DNA of 33,832 bases. Source: JBJKPP01 sp046706145 (GTDB taxonomy: Bacteria; Bacteroidota; Ignavibacteria; Ignavibacteriales; Ignavibacteriaceae). The DNA lies in contig JBJKPP010000262.1 of assembly GCA_046706145.1 (NCBI GenBank), positions 1 to 33,832 of the forward strand. The letters are read 5' to 3'. The notes beneath the pieces were generated by a model. That model was given only the letters and a program-made list of their open reading frames with translations. It had not been told where the DNA came from and did not search any database. Shown here piece after piece: positions 26,556 through 33,832 of the stretch (position 1 is the first letter of the stretch; every line of letters begins with the position of its first letter). The position numbers and the translations under genes were made by a program.

Positions 26556-26870
26556 ATGTGGGAAGGATGGATAAATATAGCAGCAGGAGTATGGTTAATT
26601 ATATGTGGATTTATTCCTGAATTAAGAACGCCGGTTAGTATGTTGGCCCCAGGGGCCATAATATTTTTGCTTGGTGCATTAGGAGCGTATGAAAATAGAA
26701 GTTGGCAAAGTGCATTAAACGGGGCAGCCGGTGTTTGGCTGTTTTTGAGCGGAATATGGTTTAGTTTATATGTTCCGTGGAATTTTCTAGTGTTTGGTGT
26801 TTTTGTAGGATTGCTGGCAGTGTGGAACATTTCTCAGCATCCAACATTAACTCATGCTAGTGCGCATTAA
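26556..26870 (+). CDS. SPW-repeat membrane protein
   Basis: The 104-residue protein has four hydrophobic helices arranged as two similar halves (WINIAAGVWLIICGF and ALNGAAGVWLFLSGIWF), as in the SPW-repeat family of small membrane proteins of unknown function. The start at 26556 is chosen because AAAGGAGG lies seven bases upstream. A longer frame from 26463 would add 31 residues without a ribosome site and with no membrane character. A strong terminator follows, so this is a single-gene transcript. Confidence 0.8.
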   Translation: MWEGWINIAAGVWLIICGFIPELRTPVSMLAPGAIIFLLGALGAYENRSWQSALNGAAGVWLFLSGIWFSLYVPWNFLVFGVFVGLLAVWNISQHPTLTHASAH

Positions 26871-26879
26871 CTTATGAAT

Positions 26880-26913
26880 GCTTGCCTCTCTTCGTGGAGA
26901 GGTGAGCTTTTTT
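26880..26913 (+). terminator. Strong rho-independent terminator
   Basis: An 11-bp stem (26880-26890 pairing with 26897-26907, two of the pairs G-T) closes a TTCGTG loop and is followed directly by six T residues. It lies ten bases after the SPW gene. Confidence 0.9.
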
Positions 26914-27022
26914 ATTCTCCCGCCTCTCATATCAGATTTAAAATAATTAACTTTCTAATTATCTTTTATTAAGATTCCAATAATCTTATCCTATTCAAGA
27001 TTTTGAAAAAGGAAAATTTCTT

Positions 27023-27139
27023 ATGAATTCTGCTGTAAAAGATAGTTTGAGTTTTTTACCGGAATATCTTAAATCCAATCAGTTTGCTACAGGGCACGAA
27101 GATATTTTTATACTTGTACAGAAGTTTAATGAGTATTAA
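27023..27139 (+). CDS. Small ORF of 38 codons (doubtful)
   Basis: An ATG with AAGG about ten bases upstream opens a frame of 38 codons (it begins MNSAVKDSLSFLPEYLKSNQ and ends ILVQKFNEY). It has amphipathic, protein-like composition but no recognised family. It may be a small protein or the broken start of a lost gene. The remainder of the 335-base gap between the SPW gene and truA holds the terminator and no other visible element. Confidence 0.3.
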   Translation: MNSAVKDSLSFLPEYLKSNQFATGHEDIFILVQKFNEY

Positions 27140-27205
27140 CATTAATGTAAATTTTTGACGGCAATTTATTTAATGTATGTTTTATTATCTTAAAATATTA
27201 TACTG

Positions 27206-27934
27206 ATGAACAATTATAAACTAATAATTCAATACGACGGAGCTGATTACTCGGGCTGGCAGATACAAAACAATTCCGTCACAATTCAGCAAAAGATAGT
27301 TGATTCCATAAAAACAATTTTAGGTATCGATGTGAATTTAATTGGTTCGGGCAGAACGGATGCGGGTGTACATGCATTAGGCCAGGCAGCGAACTTTAAA
27401 TGTGAAAACGAAATCGATATGTATAAGTTTAAATTTTCATTAAACTCTATTTTGCCAAAAGATATTTCAATTCTGCAAATTGAAAAAGTTAGTGAGAACT
27501 TTCATGCTAGATTTGATGCAAAAAAAAGAGAATATTTATATCAGATTATCGATTTCAAATCTCCATTTTTTGAAAGGTATGCATACTTTTATCATCAACA
27601 AATTGATTGTGAAAAACTAACTTCACTTAGCAAAGTTTTGCTTGAAGAAACAGATTTTTCTGCTTTTTGTAAGAAAGTAGACGAAGCTGAAGGAACCGAT
27701 TGTATAATTTATGATGCTTATTGGAAAGAAAGTCGCGGATTGATATGTTTTTATATTGAGGCTAACAGATATTTGAGAGGAATGGTAAGAGCTATTGTTG
27801 GCACACTGCTGAATATCCAAAAGAACGATGAAGGTAAGAAGGAGTTGCGCGATATTATTTTGAGCAAGAATAGAGAATTGGCAGGCGAGTCAGTTCCCGC
27901 TAAGGGTTTATTTCTTTCTAAAGTAACTTATTGA
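27206..27934 (+). CDS. truA: tRNA pseudouridine synthase A
   Basis: The 242-residue protein modifies U38-U40 in tRNA anticodon stems. YDGADYSGWQIQ at the start and GSGRTDAGVHALGQ with catalytic D52 are the family signature. FHARFDAKKREYLYQI and RYLRGMVRAIVGTLL complete it. It starts a run of plus-strand genes; the DUF2231 gene follows after 12 bases. Confidence 0.96.
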   Translation: MNNYKLIIQYDGADYSGWQIQNNSVTIQQKIVDSIKTILGIDVNLIGSGRTDAGVHALGQAANFKCENEIDMYKFKFSLNSILPKDISILQIEKVSENFHARFDAKKREYLYQIIDFKSPFFERYAYFYHQQIDCEKLTSLSKVLLEETDFSAFCKKVDEAEGTDCIIYDAYWKESRGLICFYIEANRYLRGMVRAIVGTLLNIQKNDEGKKELRDIILSKNRELAGESVPAKGLFLSKVTY

Positions 27935-27946
27935 TATAGAGTTAAC

Positions 27947-28420
27947 ATGGAACTATTAGCACAATTTCATCCTGAGGTGGTACATTTCCCAATAGCATTA
28001 TTGTTAGCGTATGTTTTGTGTGAAATAATAGGCATCGTTTTCAAAAGTGATTTTTTTTCTAAAGCTGCTCACCTGCTTCTGTTGTTGGGGGTCATGGGAT
28101 TAATTGCCGCTGTTCTAACAGGTAACCAAGCTAAAGATATTGCAAGACTCTGGAAAGAAAGCGGCGCCAGTATTCCAATGAAACAAATTGGTGAACATGA
28201 AGATTACGCCAATGCCACTTTGTGGTTTTTTGCCTTTTTGTTAGTGGCGAGAACAGTTCTGGTCTTAAAAAAACGGTTTGTTGGTTATTTAAAATATTCA
28301 TTTATTGTTCTCTCGTTAGTTGGTGCTTTTTTAATATATGAAACGGGGGAACATGGCGGAAACCTTGTTTATAAATATGGCGTGGGTACAAATCTTAAGA
28401 AAATGGAAATTAAAAAATAA
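27947..28420 (+). CDS. DUF2231-type membrane protein
   Basis: The 157-residue protein opens with QFHPEVVHFPIALLLAYVLCE, the signature of the DUF2231 family, in which a His-Pro-x(n)-His-Phe-Pro segment begins the first helix. Four hydrophobic helices are seen, with GEHGGNLVYKYGVG near the end. Homologues are inner membrane proteins of unknown function, sometimes next to cytochrome genes. The conserved histidines could bind metal or haem, which is conjecture. Confidence 0.78.
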   Translation: MELLAQFHPEVVHFPIALLLAYVLCEIIGIVFKSDFFSKAAHLLLLLGVMGLIAAVLTGNQAKDIARLWKESGASIPMKQIGEHEDYANATLWFFAFLLVARTVLVLKKRFVGYLKYSFIVLSLVGAFLIYETGEHGGNLVYKYGVGTNLKKMEIKK

Positions 28421-28429
28421 ACCTGACCT

Positions 28430-29218
28430 TTGACAAAAATAAAGTTATCGTCTTTAATTAGTTTAATATTGGTTGTTAACATTCTCGGGTTTCTGGCTAA
28501 ACACCTGGGTTACAATGCCTACTTGATTTTTCTCGGTTATCGTTTTCATATTAGTTTTGTGCTACCTTTTTTATTTTTCGCATTTAATGCTAAACCTACG
28601 TTTTATAAGAAATATCTTAAAAAAAATCCCTTCGAGAAATTTGATATTCTGCTCTTTGTTATTCTAATTCCGTTAGCTGTCACATTCATTATTTACTTTC
28701 TTCTTGAAAAGAAAATAGATTTTCATCCGGAATATTTTTACGAGTTTGGTATTTCTTCTATTTTCGATTACCCAATTTACTTGATTTGGAATCTTCCTCA
28801 ATTACTTTTGTCTGGATTATTTATAAGTTTGTTGCATGAATCAGGATTCAAATCTTTTGCAATGATGTTAATTTTACCTTCTTTATTTATCTTTGAGTTA
28901 TTCTACATAAAAAACTTGCTTGATATTGTGTCACTGGTTGTATGTTTATTAGCAGTTTCCATTTTGTTGGTCGGAATATTTAATTTAAGCAAGAACGTAT
29001 ATTCGATATCATTTTTTTGTTTTTCAATTCTTTGGGCATCTGTGCTTTTGTTTGGAAGTAATTCACAGTCGGTGATAAACAACCTTTTTGCGTCCACGTA
29101 TGATTCCTGGCAAGGTTTCTTTAGTTCAAACAGTATTATTGAGAAATTTGTAATAAGTTTTAATTTAATTCTAAGTACTGTAACTTTTTATATGATAAGA
29201 GGCAAAGTGAAAGCCTAA
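28430..29218 (+). CDS. Hypothetical polytopic membrane protein
   Basis: The 262-residue frame starts with TTG at 28430, 9 bases after the preceding stop, and has about seven to eight hydrophobic stretches. The segment IYLIWNLPQLLLSGLFISLL is reminiscent of CAAX-protease-like membrane proteins, but their Glu-Glu/His motifs were not seen. No function is assigned. It lies in a tight run of genes between the DUF2231 and beta-barrel genes. Confidence 0.6.
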   Translation: MTKIKLSSLISLILVVNILGFLAKHLGYNAYLIFLGYRFHISFVLPFLFFAFNAKPTFYKKYLKKNPFEKFDILLFVILIPLAVTFIIYFLLEKKIDFHPEYFYEFGISSIFDYPIYLIWNLPQLLLSGLFISLLHESGFKSFAMMLILPSLFIFELFYIKNLLDIVSLVVCLLAVSILLVGIFNLSKNVYSISFFCFSILWASVLLFGSNSQSVINNLFASTYDSWQGFFSSNSIIEKFVISFNLILSTVTFYMIRGKVKA

Positions 29219-29232
29219 GGGCAATTTTTTTT

Positions 29233-29826
29233 ATGAAGAAATACTTTTTCCTACTACTATTATTATTTCTTTCTAATTTAGTTCGGGCGGGTGAAGTGCC
29301 GTCCGATAAAGCAAGGGGGTTGTTTATTGCTTTCGGCGTTGGACCACGCCTCCCGATAAGTTCTTTTGCCACTTCGTCTAATTTGGGATACGGATTTGAT
29401 GTGGAACTTTCTTATACAGATAATGAATATTTACCGGTTTTTTTATTTTTGAGAACCGGATATGAGCAGTTTCCCGGTTCGCAGAGTTTTTATGAAGTTT
29501 CCGATTATTCAAACTTCTCAACAAGCGCCTTTCCAATTAATTTGGGTGTGAGATATTATTTTCCCCCGTTGATGGAAAATATAGTCTTGTTTATGCCCGT
29601 TGTTGAAGTATCCGCTGCATACTCTTTTTATCAAAAACTGCATGAGTTTAAAGCATCAGCTCAAAGAGCAAATTATATTGAGAATAATTCAAAACTGGGA
29701 ATTAGTATAGGCGCCGGTGTTTCCATGTTTATGATGGATATTTTGGCTACATACAATTATTTTCAGACAAACCAGTATGTTGGAATTGATTTGAAAGTTA
29801 GACTTCCATTATTTATAAGTTTGTGA
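29233..29826 (+). CDS. Outer membrane beta-barrel protein
   Basis: The 197-residue protein starts with a clear signal peptide (KKYFFLLLLLFLSNLVRA). The mature part alternates hydrophobic and polar residues as in small eight-stranded barrels (for example FSTSAFPINLGVRYYFPP and GIDLKVRLPLFISL), and ends in a strand. It resembles generic OmpA/opacity-like outer membrane proteins. The function is unknown. The crotonase gene follows 7 bases later. Confidence 0.7.
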   Translation: MKKYFFLLLLLFLSNLVRAGEVPSDKARGLFIAFGVGPRLPISSFATSSNLGYGFDVELSYTDNEYLPVFLFLRTGYEQFPGSQSFYEVSDYSNFSTSAFPINLGVRYYFPPLMENIVLFMPVVEVSAAYSFYQKLHEFKASAQRANYIENNSKLGISIGAGVSMFMMDILATYNYFQTNQYVGIDLKVRLPLFISL

Positions 29827-29833
29827 GGACAAA

Positions 29834-30616
29834 ATGAATTACAATAATTTAATCATAGAGAAGCAAGATAAAATTGCTGTTGTTACTATTAACCGTCAAG
29901 AAAAATTAAATGCTTTAAATAAAGAAACATTGAATGATTTAGAAAAAGCTTTTTCAGAGTTGGAGAATGATGATGAGGTAAATTGTATAATAATAACCGG
30001 AAGTGGTGAGAAGGCGTTTATTGCGGGGGCAGATATTTCCGAATTTAAAAATTTGGACGCGATTTCTGCAAAAGATTTTGCAGACAGGGGGCAGAAGGTT
30101 TTTAACTTGATTGCCAATCTAAGTAAACCCGTAATAGCTGCCGTGAATGGATTTGCATTAGGCGGCGGATGCGAATTTGCCATGGCATGTCATATTAGAC
30201 TGGCTTCTGAAAATGCAAGGTTTGGACAACCGGAAGTCAACCTTGGCATAATCCCGGGATATGGCGGAACTCAGAGAATGCCACGGTTAATAAACAAAGG
30301 CAGAGCTATGGAGTACATTTTAACTGCTGATATGATAGACGCACAGGAAGCTTTGAGAATAGGTTTAGTAAATAGAGTTTACCCACAGACAGAACTTTTA
30401 CCCAGGGCAAAGGAAATGGCACAAAAGATATCTTCAAAGGCACAACAGGCAGTTAGAATGGCGATGAAAGCAGTTAGCATGTCAAGCCAGTTAAATCTGG
30501 AAGAAGGACAGAATTACGAAGCTAGTCTTTTTGCTGTTTGCTGTGGTACCGAAGACTTTAAAGAGGGAGCCTCTGCCTTCCTTGAAAAAAGAAAACCTGT
30601 ATTCAAAAATAAGTAG
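29834..30616 (+). CDS. Enoyl-CoA hydratase / crotonase-family protein
   Basis: The 260-residue protein has the oxyanion-hole segment AGADISEFKNL and both hydratase glutamates: ALGGGCEFAMACHIRLA (E114) and FGQPEVNLGIIPGYGGTQR (E134). This is the classical (S)-3-hydroxyacyl-CoA or crotonyl-CoA hydratase type, working in fatty acid or butyrate metabolism. The start has GAGGA about eight bases upstream. Confidence 0.92.
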   Translation: MNYNNLIIEKQDKIAVVTINRQEKLNALNKETLNDLEKAFSELENDDEVNCIIITGSGEKAFIAGADISEFKNLDAISAKDFADRGQKVFNLIANLSKPVIAAVNGFALGGGCEFAMACHIRLASENARFGQPEVNLGIIPGYGGTQRMPRLINKGRAMEYILTADMIDAQEALRIGLVNRVYPQTELLPRAKEMAQKISSKAQQAVRMAMKAVSMSSQLNLEEGQNYEASLFAVCCGTEDFKEGASAFLEKRKPVFKNK

Positions 30617-30649
30617 TGTTGATTTTAATCTCTTAGAACAAAGACACCA

Positions 30650-31654
30650 TTGGAAAAAAAGAAAATTGTCGGGATATTATTTTCTGTAGCTATTCTGCTA
30701 TTAATTTTAAACATTGTCATTAAAAAGCCTGTAAAAGCAAACGAAAAAACCAGCGGTAAAGATTTAACCTCCGAAGAAATTAAAACAAAGTTTTTCGATG
30801 CCATGAAAAATGTTGGCTTAGAAAAGGATTGGATAATTGTTAAAAGGAATTATGGTGAGGATAGGAAATGGCTGCCAAATTATTATTATGTAGAAATTCC
30901 AAACGACCTGCCGATACCCTTAGTTATTCGGGAAGTACAAAATGAATTTGATGAGTCAAATTTAAATCTGGAATGCACGGAAGAAAAATTGAATGGAAGG
31001 ACAACAATAGATTTTGTAAGCGGAGGAGAATTAAAGCAAAAAGCAGTTTTGGCTTATGACTCTGAAGTTAGAAGAAATGCAGGAAGTGTAGGCTTAATGG
31101 TTTTAGTACCGGGCAATATTGGTAAAAATGAATTCGAATCACTTCTTGATATTCCTGAATATTTCACTTCTATTCTTGTTCCTTCCAAGAATGCAGCTAT
31201 ACTAAAGAAGGAAATAAAAAAACGTGATAAAAACTACGCGGTTTTGTTGAATGATGATATCACCCCCATGAATTACAGTCTAAAGAGTTCGTATCCTGAT
31301 TTTAGGATAAGAAATGCAATAAGCGCCATTGTGACGGACTTCAGTGATGCGGATTTTTTTATGATAGATAATAATTCTGATATATTTTCTTCATCAAAGT
31401 ATTCTATCATAAGTCGTGAGTTTAAAAGACGAAATATAAAACTCGTAGAGCAGAATTCTTTTGTTAATTTAACATCAGATTCAGAAAGTAAAATGGAAAC
31501 TGATTTTGATGATGTTGTAAAAAAGACAATTGGCGGTAAATCGGTGGAAATTATTTTAACTGTTGATGGCTTGAGCAACTTGCTCAGTGATATCTCAAAA
31601 TTCAGAAAGATAGGTTTTAAGTTTGTAAATCCGGGTTCCCTTATTCTTCAATAA
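30650..31654 (+). CDS. Membrane-anchored protein, possible degenerate divergent polysaccharide deacetylase
   Basis: The 334-residue protein starts with TTG and has an N-terminal membrane anchor (residues 5-24). The second half, GLMVLVPGNIGKNEFESL through FTSILVPSKNAAILKKEI and then FFMIDNNSD, follows the order of the divergent polysaccharide deacetylase (YibQ-like) family, where a lipid or secreted domain has an Asp-rich site. The family's DDLG and H-x-P motifs are absent, so it may be an inactive relative or unrelated. Its end overlaps the converging M16 gene by 14 bases. Confidence 0.45.
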   Translation: MEKKKIVGILFSVAILLLILNIVIKKPVKANEKTSGKDLTSEEIKTKFFDAMKNVGLEKDWIIVKRNYGEDRKWLPNYYYVEIPNDLPIPLVIREVQNEFDESNLNLECTEEKLNGRTTIDFVSGGELKQKAVLAYDSEVRRNAGSVGLMVLVPGNIGKNEFESLLDIPEYFTSILVPSKNAAILKKEIKKRDKNYAVLLNDDITPMNYSLKSSYPDFRIRNAISAIVTDFSDADFFMIDNNSDIFSSSKYSIISREFKRRNIKLVEQNSFVNLTSDSESKMETDFDDVVKKTIGGKSVEIILTVDGLSNLLSDISKFRKIGFKFVNPGSLILQ

Positions 31655-33011
31655 TATCACCAAATTCATTTACTTCAAATATGTTGCCTAGCTGTAATTG
31701 GATGAGCTCATTTGCAATTTTGTTTTTGTCTCCAACTATTAATATCACCAGATTATTAACGGAAATATTTTCTTTTGCGGCTATATTAACGTCCTCAAGC
31801 TTTGTGCTTTCAATCTTGTCAATATAGTTATTAAAATAATTGTCGGGAAGAGAAAACAAATATTTGGAAATAAGGTTGGATGTAATTTGTTTATTTGTTT
31901 CAAAGTTTGACGGGAATCTGCGGACTATAGAAGATTTAGAAAAAACTAATTCTTCTTCTTTTGCTCCATTTTGGATTTCCTTTAATTCGGACAAAATTTC
32001 CTTGACTGCATTTACAGTATTTTCTGTTCCTACGGAAGTTGAAACGTAGAAATATCCAGCATCCTTATAATAATTGAATCTTGAAAAAGCTCCGTACGTG
32101 TATCCTTTCTTTTCACGAAGATTTAAATTTATTCTGCTTGAGAATTGCCCTCCCAGGATATTATTCATCAATAACTTAGTATAATAATTAGCCTCATCTC
32201 TTTTGTCGGAAATATGTCCGATTCTGATTTCGCTTTGTGCAGCATCAGGTTTATGAAAGAGATAGATTTTAGTTTCTTTCTTTTCGGTAGAATCTATATC
32301 TAAATCAATTGTTTGTTTATCATTTTGATTTTCAAAAAGTGAATTTGAACATTGTATTATCTCTTCTCTGTCAAAATCTCCTGCTACAAATAAAGCGGAA
32401 TTCTTTGGGAAGAAATACTCTTTATAAAAATCTTTTACAGATGAAATATCTATGTTACTCAAACTTTTATCGTCTCCTATTGTTGGATATGCATATTGAT
32501 TTGACCCACCAAAAATAAGTTTTTCAAAAAGTGTATCTGCAATCTCTTCCGGGTCATCTTTTATTTGTAATAATCTCACTAGAACTTTGCGTTTCTCTCT
32601 CTCAAAATCCTTAACGTCAAAATGTGGAGAATTAATTATGGTTTTAAGCAAATCGAAGGAACGGCTGAAATCTTCCTTCAAAGTTTTTATTGAGAAAGTA
32701 ATTAAATCCTCATCAGCAGAAACGTTAAAAGAAGTTCCCAGAATCTCAAATTGATCGCTAAGTTCAAGCGAATTGTAATCTCCTGCGCCTTCATCGATCG
32801 TTATAGCGACAAGATTTGAAAGTCCTTTTTTATCGTCAGGGTCTAGCCTGCTGCCTGCATTCAATACAAGGTTGAACTGTATTAGCGGTAAATTAGCTTT
32901 ATGTGCCATGAAAATCTGTAATCCCTGATTTGTCTTTAGATTTTCTACAGCAGGGAGGCTAAAATTTATCTCATCTTTAGGAAATGGTTTTATTGTTCTA
33001 TCTAATTTCAT
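31641..33011 (-). CDS. M16-family peptidase-like protein, catalytically inactive partner
   Basis: The 456-residue protein has the M16 fold (LVLNAGSRLDPDDKKGLSNL, then VAGDFDREEI and REKKGYTYGAFSRFNYYKDAGYF). The zinc motif HxxEH is replaced at the corresponding place (GLSNLVAIT), so it cannot bind zinc normally. The Arg/Tyr substrate-binding region is kept. Heterodimeric M16B peptidases consist of one zinc subunit and one inactive subunit such as this. The stop of the preceding M16 gene lies two bases from its ATG, which supports paired expression. Confidence 0.88.
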   Translation of the reverse strand: MKLDRTIKPFPKDEINFSLPAVENLKTNQGLQIFMAHKANLPLIQFNLVLNAGSRLDPDDKKGLSNLVAITIDEGAGDYNSLELSDQFEILGTSFNVSADEDLITFSIKTLKEDFSRSFDLLKTIINSPHFDVKDFEREKRKVLVRLLQIKDDPEEIADTLFEKLIFGGSNQYAYPTIGDDKSLSNIDISSVKDFYKEYFFPKNSALFVAGDFDREEIIQCSNSLFENQNDKQTIDLDIDSTEKKETKIYLFHKPDAAQSEIRIGHISDKRDEANYYTKLLMNNILGGQFSSRINLNLREKKGYTYGAFSRFNYYKDAGYFYVSTSVGTENTVNAVKEILSELKEIQNGAKEEELVFSKSSIVRRFPSNFETNKQITSNLISKYLFSLPDNYFNNYIDKIESTKLEDVNIAAKENISVNNLVILIVGDKNKIANELIQLQLGNIFEVNEFGDIIEE

Positions 33012-33013
33012 TT

Positions 33014-33832
33014 TTATTTTTCCTGTCCGGTAGCCGTCGGTTTTTCTTTCGGAATAATTCTCAATTCTAAATAAGGTTTTGTTAGATATTTTTCCGCAGT
33101 TTTAGATATTGTATCTTCTTCTATTATTTCATATCTCTTTAAATCTTCGGAAAAATAATTAGGTTCTCCAACGAAAAAATTATATGAATTTAACTGATCG
33201 GCAATTCCATCTACATGCTGAAGCGAACTGATAAAATTTGCCTTGATACCATTCTTCGATTTCAAAAGTTCATTTGAACTTACCTTTTCTTTTATAATTT
33301 TTTCTATCTCACTCATGATTTCAGACTTTAATTCATCTAATTTTACATTTGGTTTTGCGGTAGCAACAATCATAAACATTCCCGTCAACTTTCCGGAGAA
33401 TTGGAAAGCAGAAACATCCTGAGCTATTTCTTTTTCGAAGACAAGATTTTTGTACAGTCTGGAATTTTTTGAGCCGGCAAGTATATCGCCTAAAACATCC
33501 ATTGCTGCATCATCATTGGCGTAAGCTTTATCCGTAATCCATGCAAGATAAATTCTTTCTAATTGTACATTATCCTCATGAGTAATTTTCTTTGTTTCAT
33601 CCATTTGCGGCAATTCAGAATCTGGCCTATGAATATTATTATATGGAGATATTTCGGAAAAATATCTTTCAATTAATTCGGTTGTTTCACTTTCGTCAAA
33701 ATCACCGGCAACAGTTAGAGTTGCGTTAGAAGGAGAATAGTATCTGCTGAAAAAACTTTTTACATCCTCTAATGTGTAACCTTTAATATCATTCATAAAT
33801 CCTATAGTTGGCCAGCTATAAGGGTGATATTG
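33014..33832 (-). CDS. M16-family zinc peptidase, C-terminal part (5' end beyond the window)
   Basis: The frame remains open to the last base and reads QYHPYSWPTIGFMNDIKGYT, a standard M16 segment, so the ATG at 33796 is internal and not the start. VKSFFSRYYSPSNATLTVAGDF and the C-terminal M16 domain are present. The zinc-binding HxxEH would be in the missing N-terminal part. It is probably the active partner of the M16 gene that follows it on the same strand. Confidence 0.88.
   Translation of the reverse strand, partial: QYHPYSWPTIGFMNDIKGYTLEDVKSFFSRYYSPSNATLTVAGDFDESETTELIERYFSEISPYNNIHRPDSELPQMDETKKITHEDNVQLERIYLAWITDKAYANDDAAMDVLGDILAGSKNSRLYKNLVFEKEIAQDVSAFQFSGKLTGMFMIVATAKPNVKLDELKSEIMSEIEKIIKEKVSSNELLKSKNGIKANFISSLQHVDGIADQLNSYNFFVGEPNYFSEDLKRYEIIEEDTISKTAEKYLTKPYLELRIIPKEKPTATGQEK

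Overview
The window looks like a chromosomal segment of a xylan-degrading member of the Ignavibacteria / Bacteroidota-Chlorobi lineage. The reasons are the AT-rich genes, a type IX secretion C-terminal domain with the NYPNPFNPST signature typical of Ignavibacteria, AGGAGG-type ribosome sites, and the overall gene set. The taxonomic call is an inference from these signatures.

Layout. (1) 2-5225: secreted or envelope proteins, namely the C-terminal end of an SGNH hydrolase fused to TPRs, a sorbosone/glucose dehydrogenase-like beta-propeller with a T9SS tail, and a GH9 glycanase split by one in-frame TAA. (2) 5377-17693: a xylan/xylose utilisation block on the plus strand: xylulokinase, xylose isomerase, cytoplasmic GH3 beta-xylosidase, GPH-type sugar symporter, GH8 exo-oligoxylanase, GH115 alpha-glucuronidase and a badly decayed GH43 gene. 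(3) 17826-24057: a corrinoid protein, then a dehydratase / FAH-family dehydratase / ketoglutarate-semialdehyde dehydrogenase trio (Weimberg-like pentonate oxidation), then a UroD/MtaA-type methyltransferase with an HxC...C zinc motif. A GH3 gene remnant lies just after the corrinoid gene. (4) 24133-26238, minus strand: mannonate dehydratase (uxuA) and an SDR-type mannonate oxidoreductase (uxuB). (5) 26239-33832: unrelated housekeeping and envelope genes: SPW-repeat protein, truA, a DUF2231 protein, membrane proteins, an enoyl-CoA hydratase and an M16 peptidase pair cut by the window end.

How it fits together. Secreted GH8 and GH115 enzymes would trim xylo-oligosaccharides and remove (4-O-methyl)glucuronate side groups. 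The GPH symporter, GH3, XylA and XylB would take xylo-oligomers to xylulose 5-phosphate. UxuB and UxuA would take the uronate branch to 2-keto-3-deoxygluconate; the uronate isomerase and KDG kinase/aldolase are not in the window. The most interesting proposal is that the corrinoid protein and MtaA-like methyltransferase form a cobalamin-dependent O-demethylase for 4-O-methylglucuronate, or its downstream 4-O-methyl acid. Carbon 4 of glucuronate is carbon 3 of mannonate, and UxuA must expel that oxygen, so the methyl ether would block the pathway unless it is removed. The substrate is an inference; the genes and their placement are directly visible.

The locus also shows active remodelling. The GH43 gene carries a nonsense codon, a frameshift and a large deletion. 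Only the C-terminal end of a GH3 gene remains beside the corrinoid gene. The GH9 gene has a premature stop. The xylA upstream region has a good sigma-70-like promoter followed by two perfect palindromes, suggesting repressor control. I saw no tRNA, rRNA, CRISPR array or insertion sequence.
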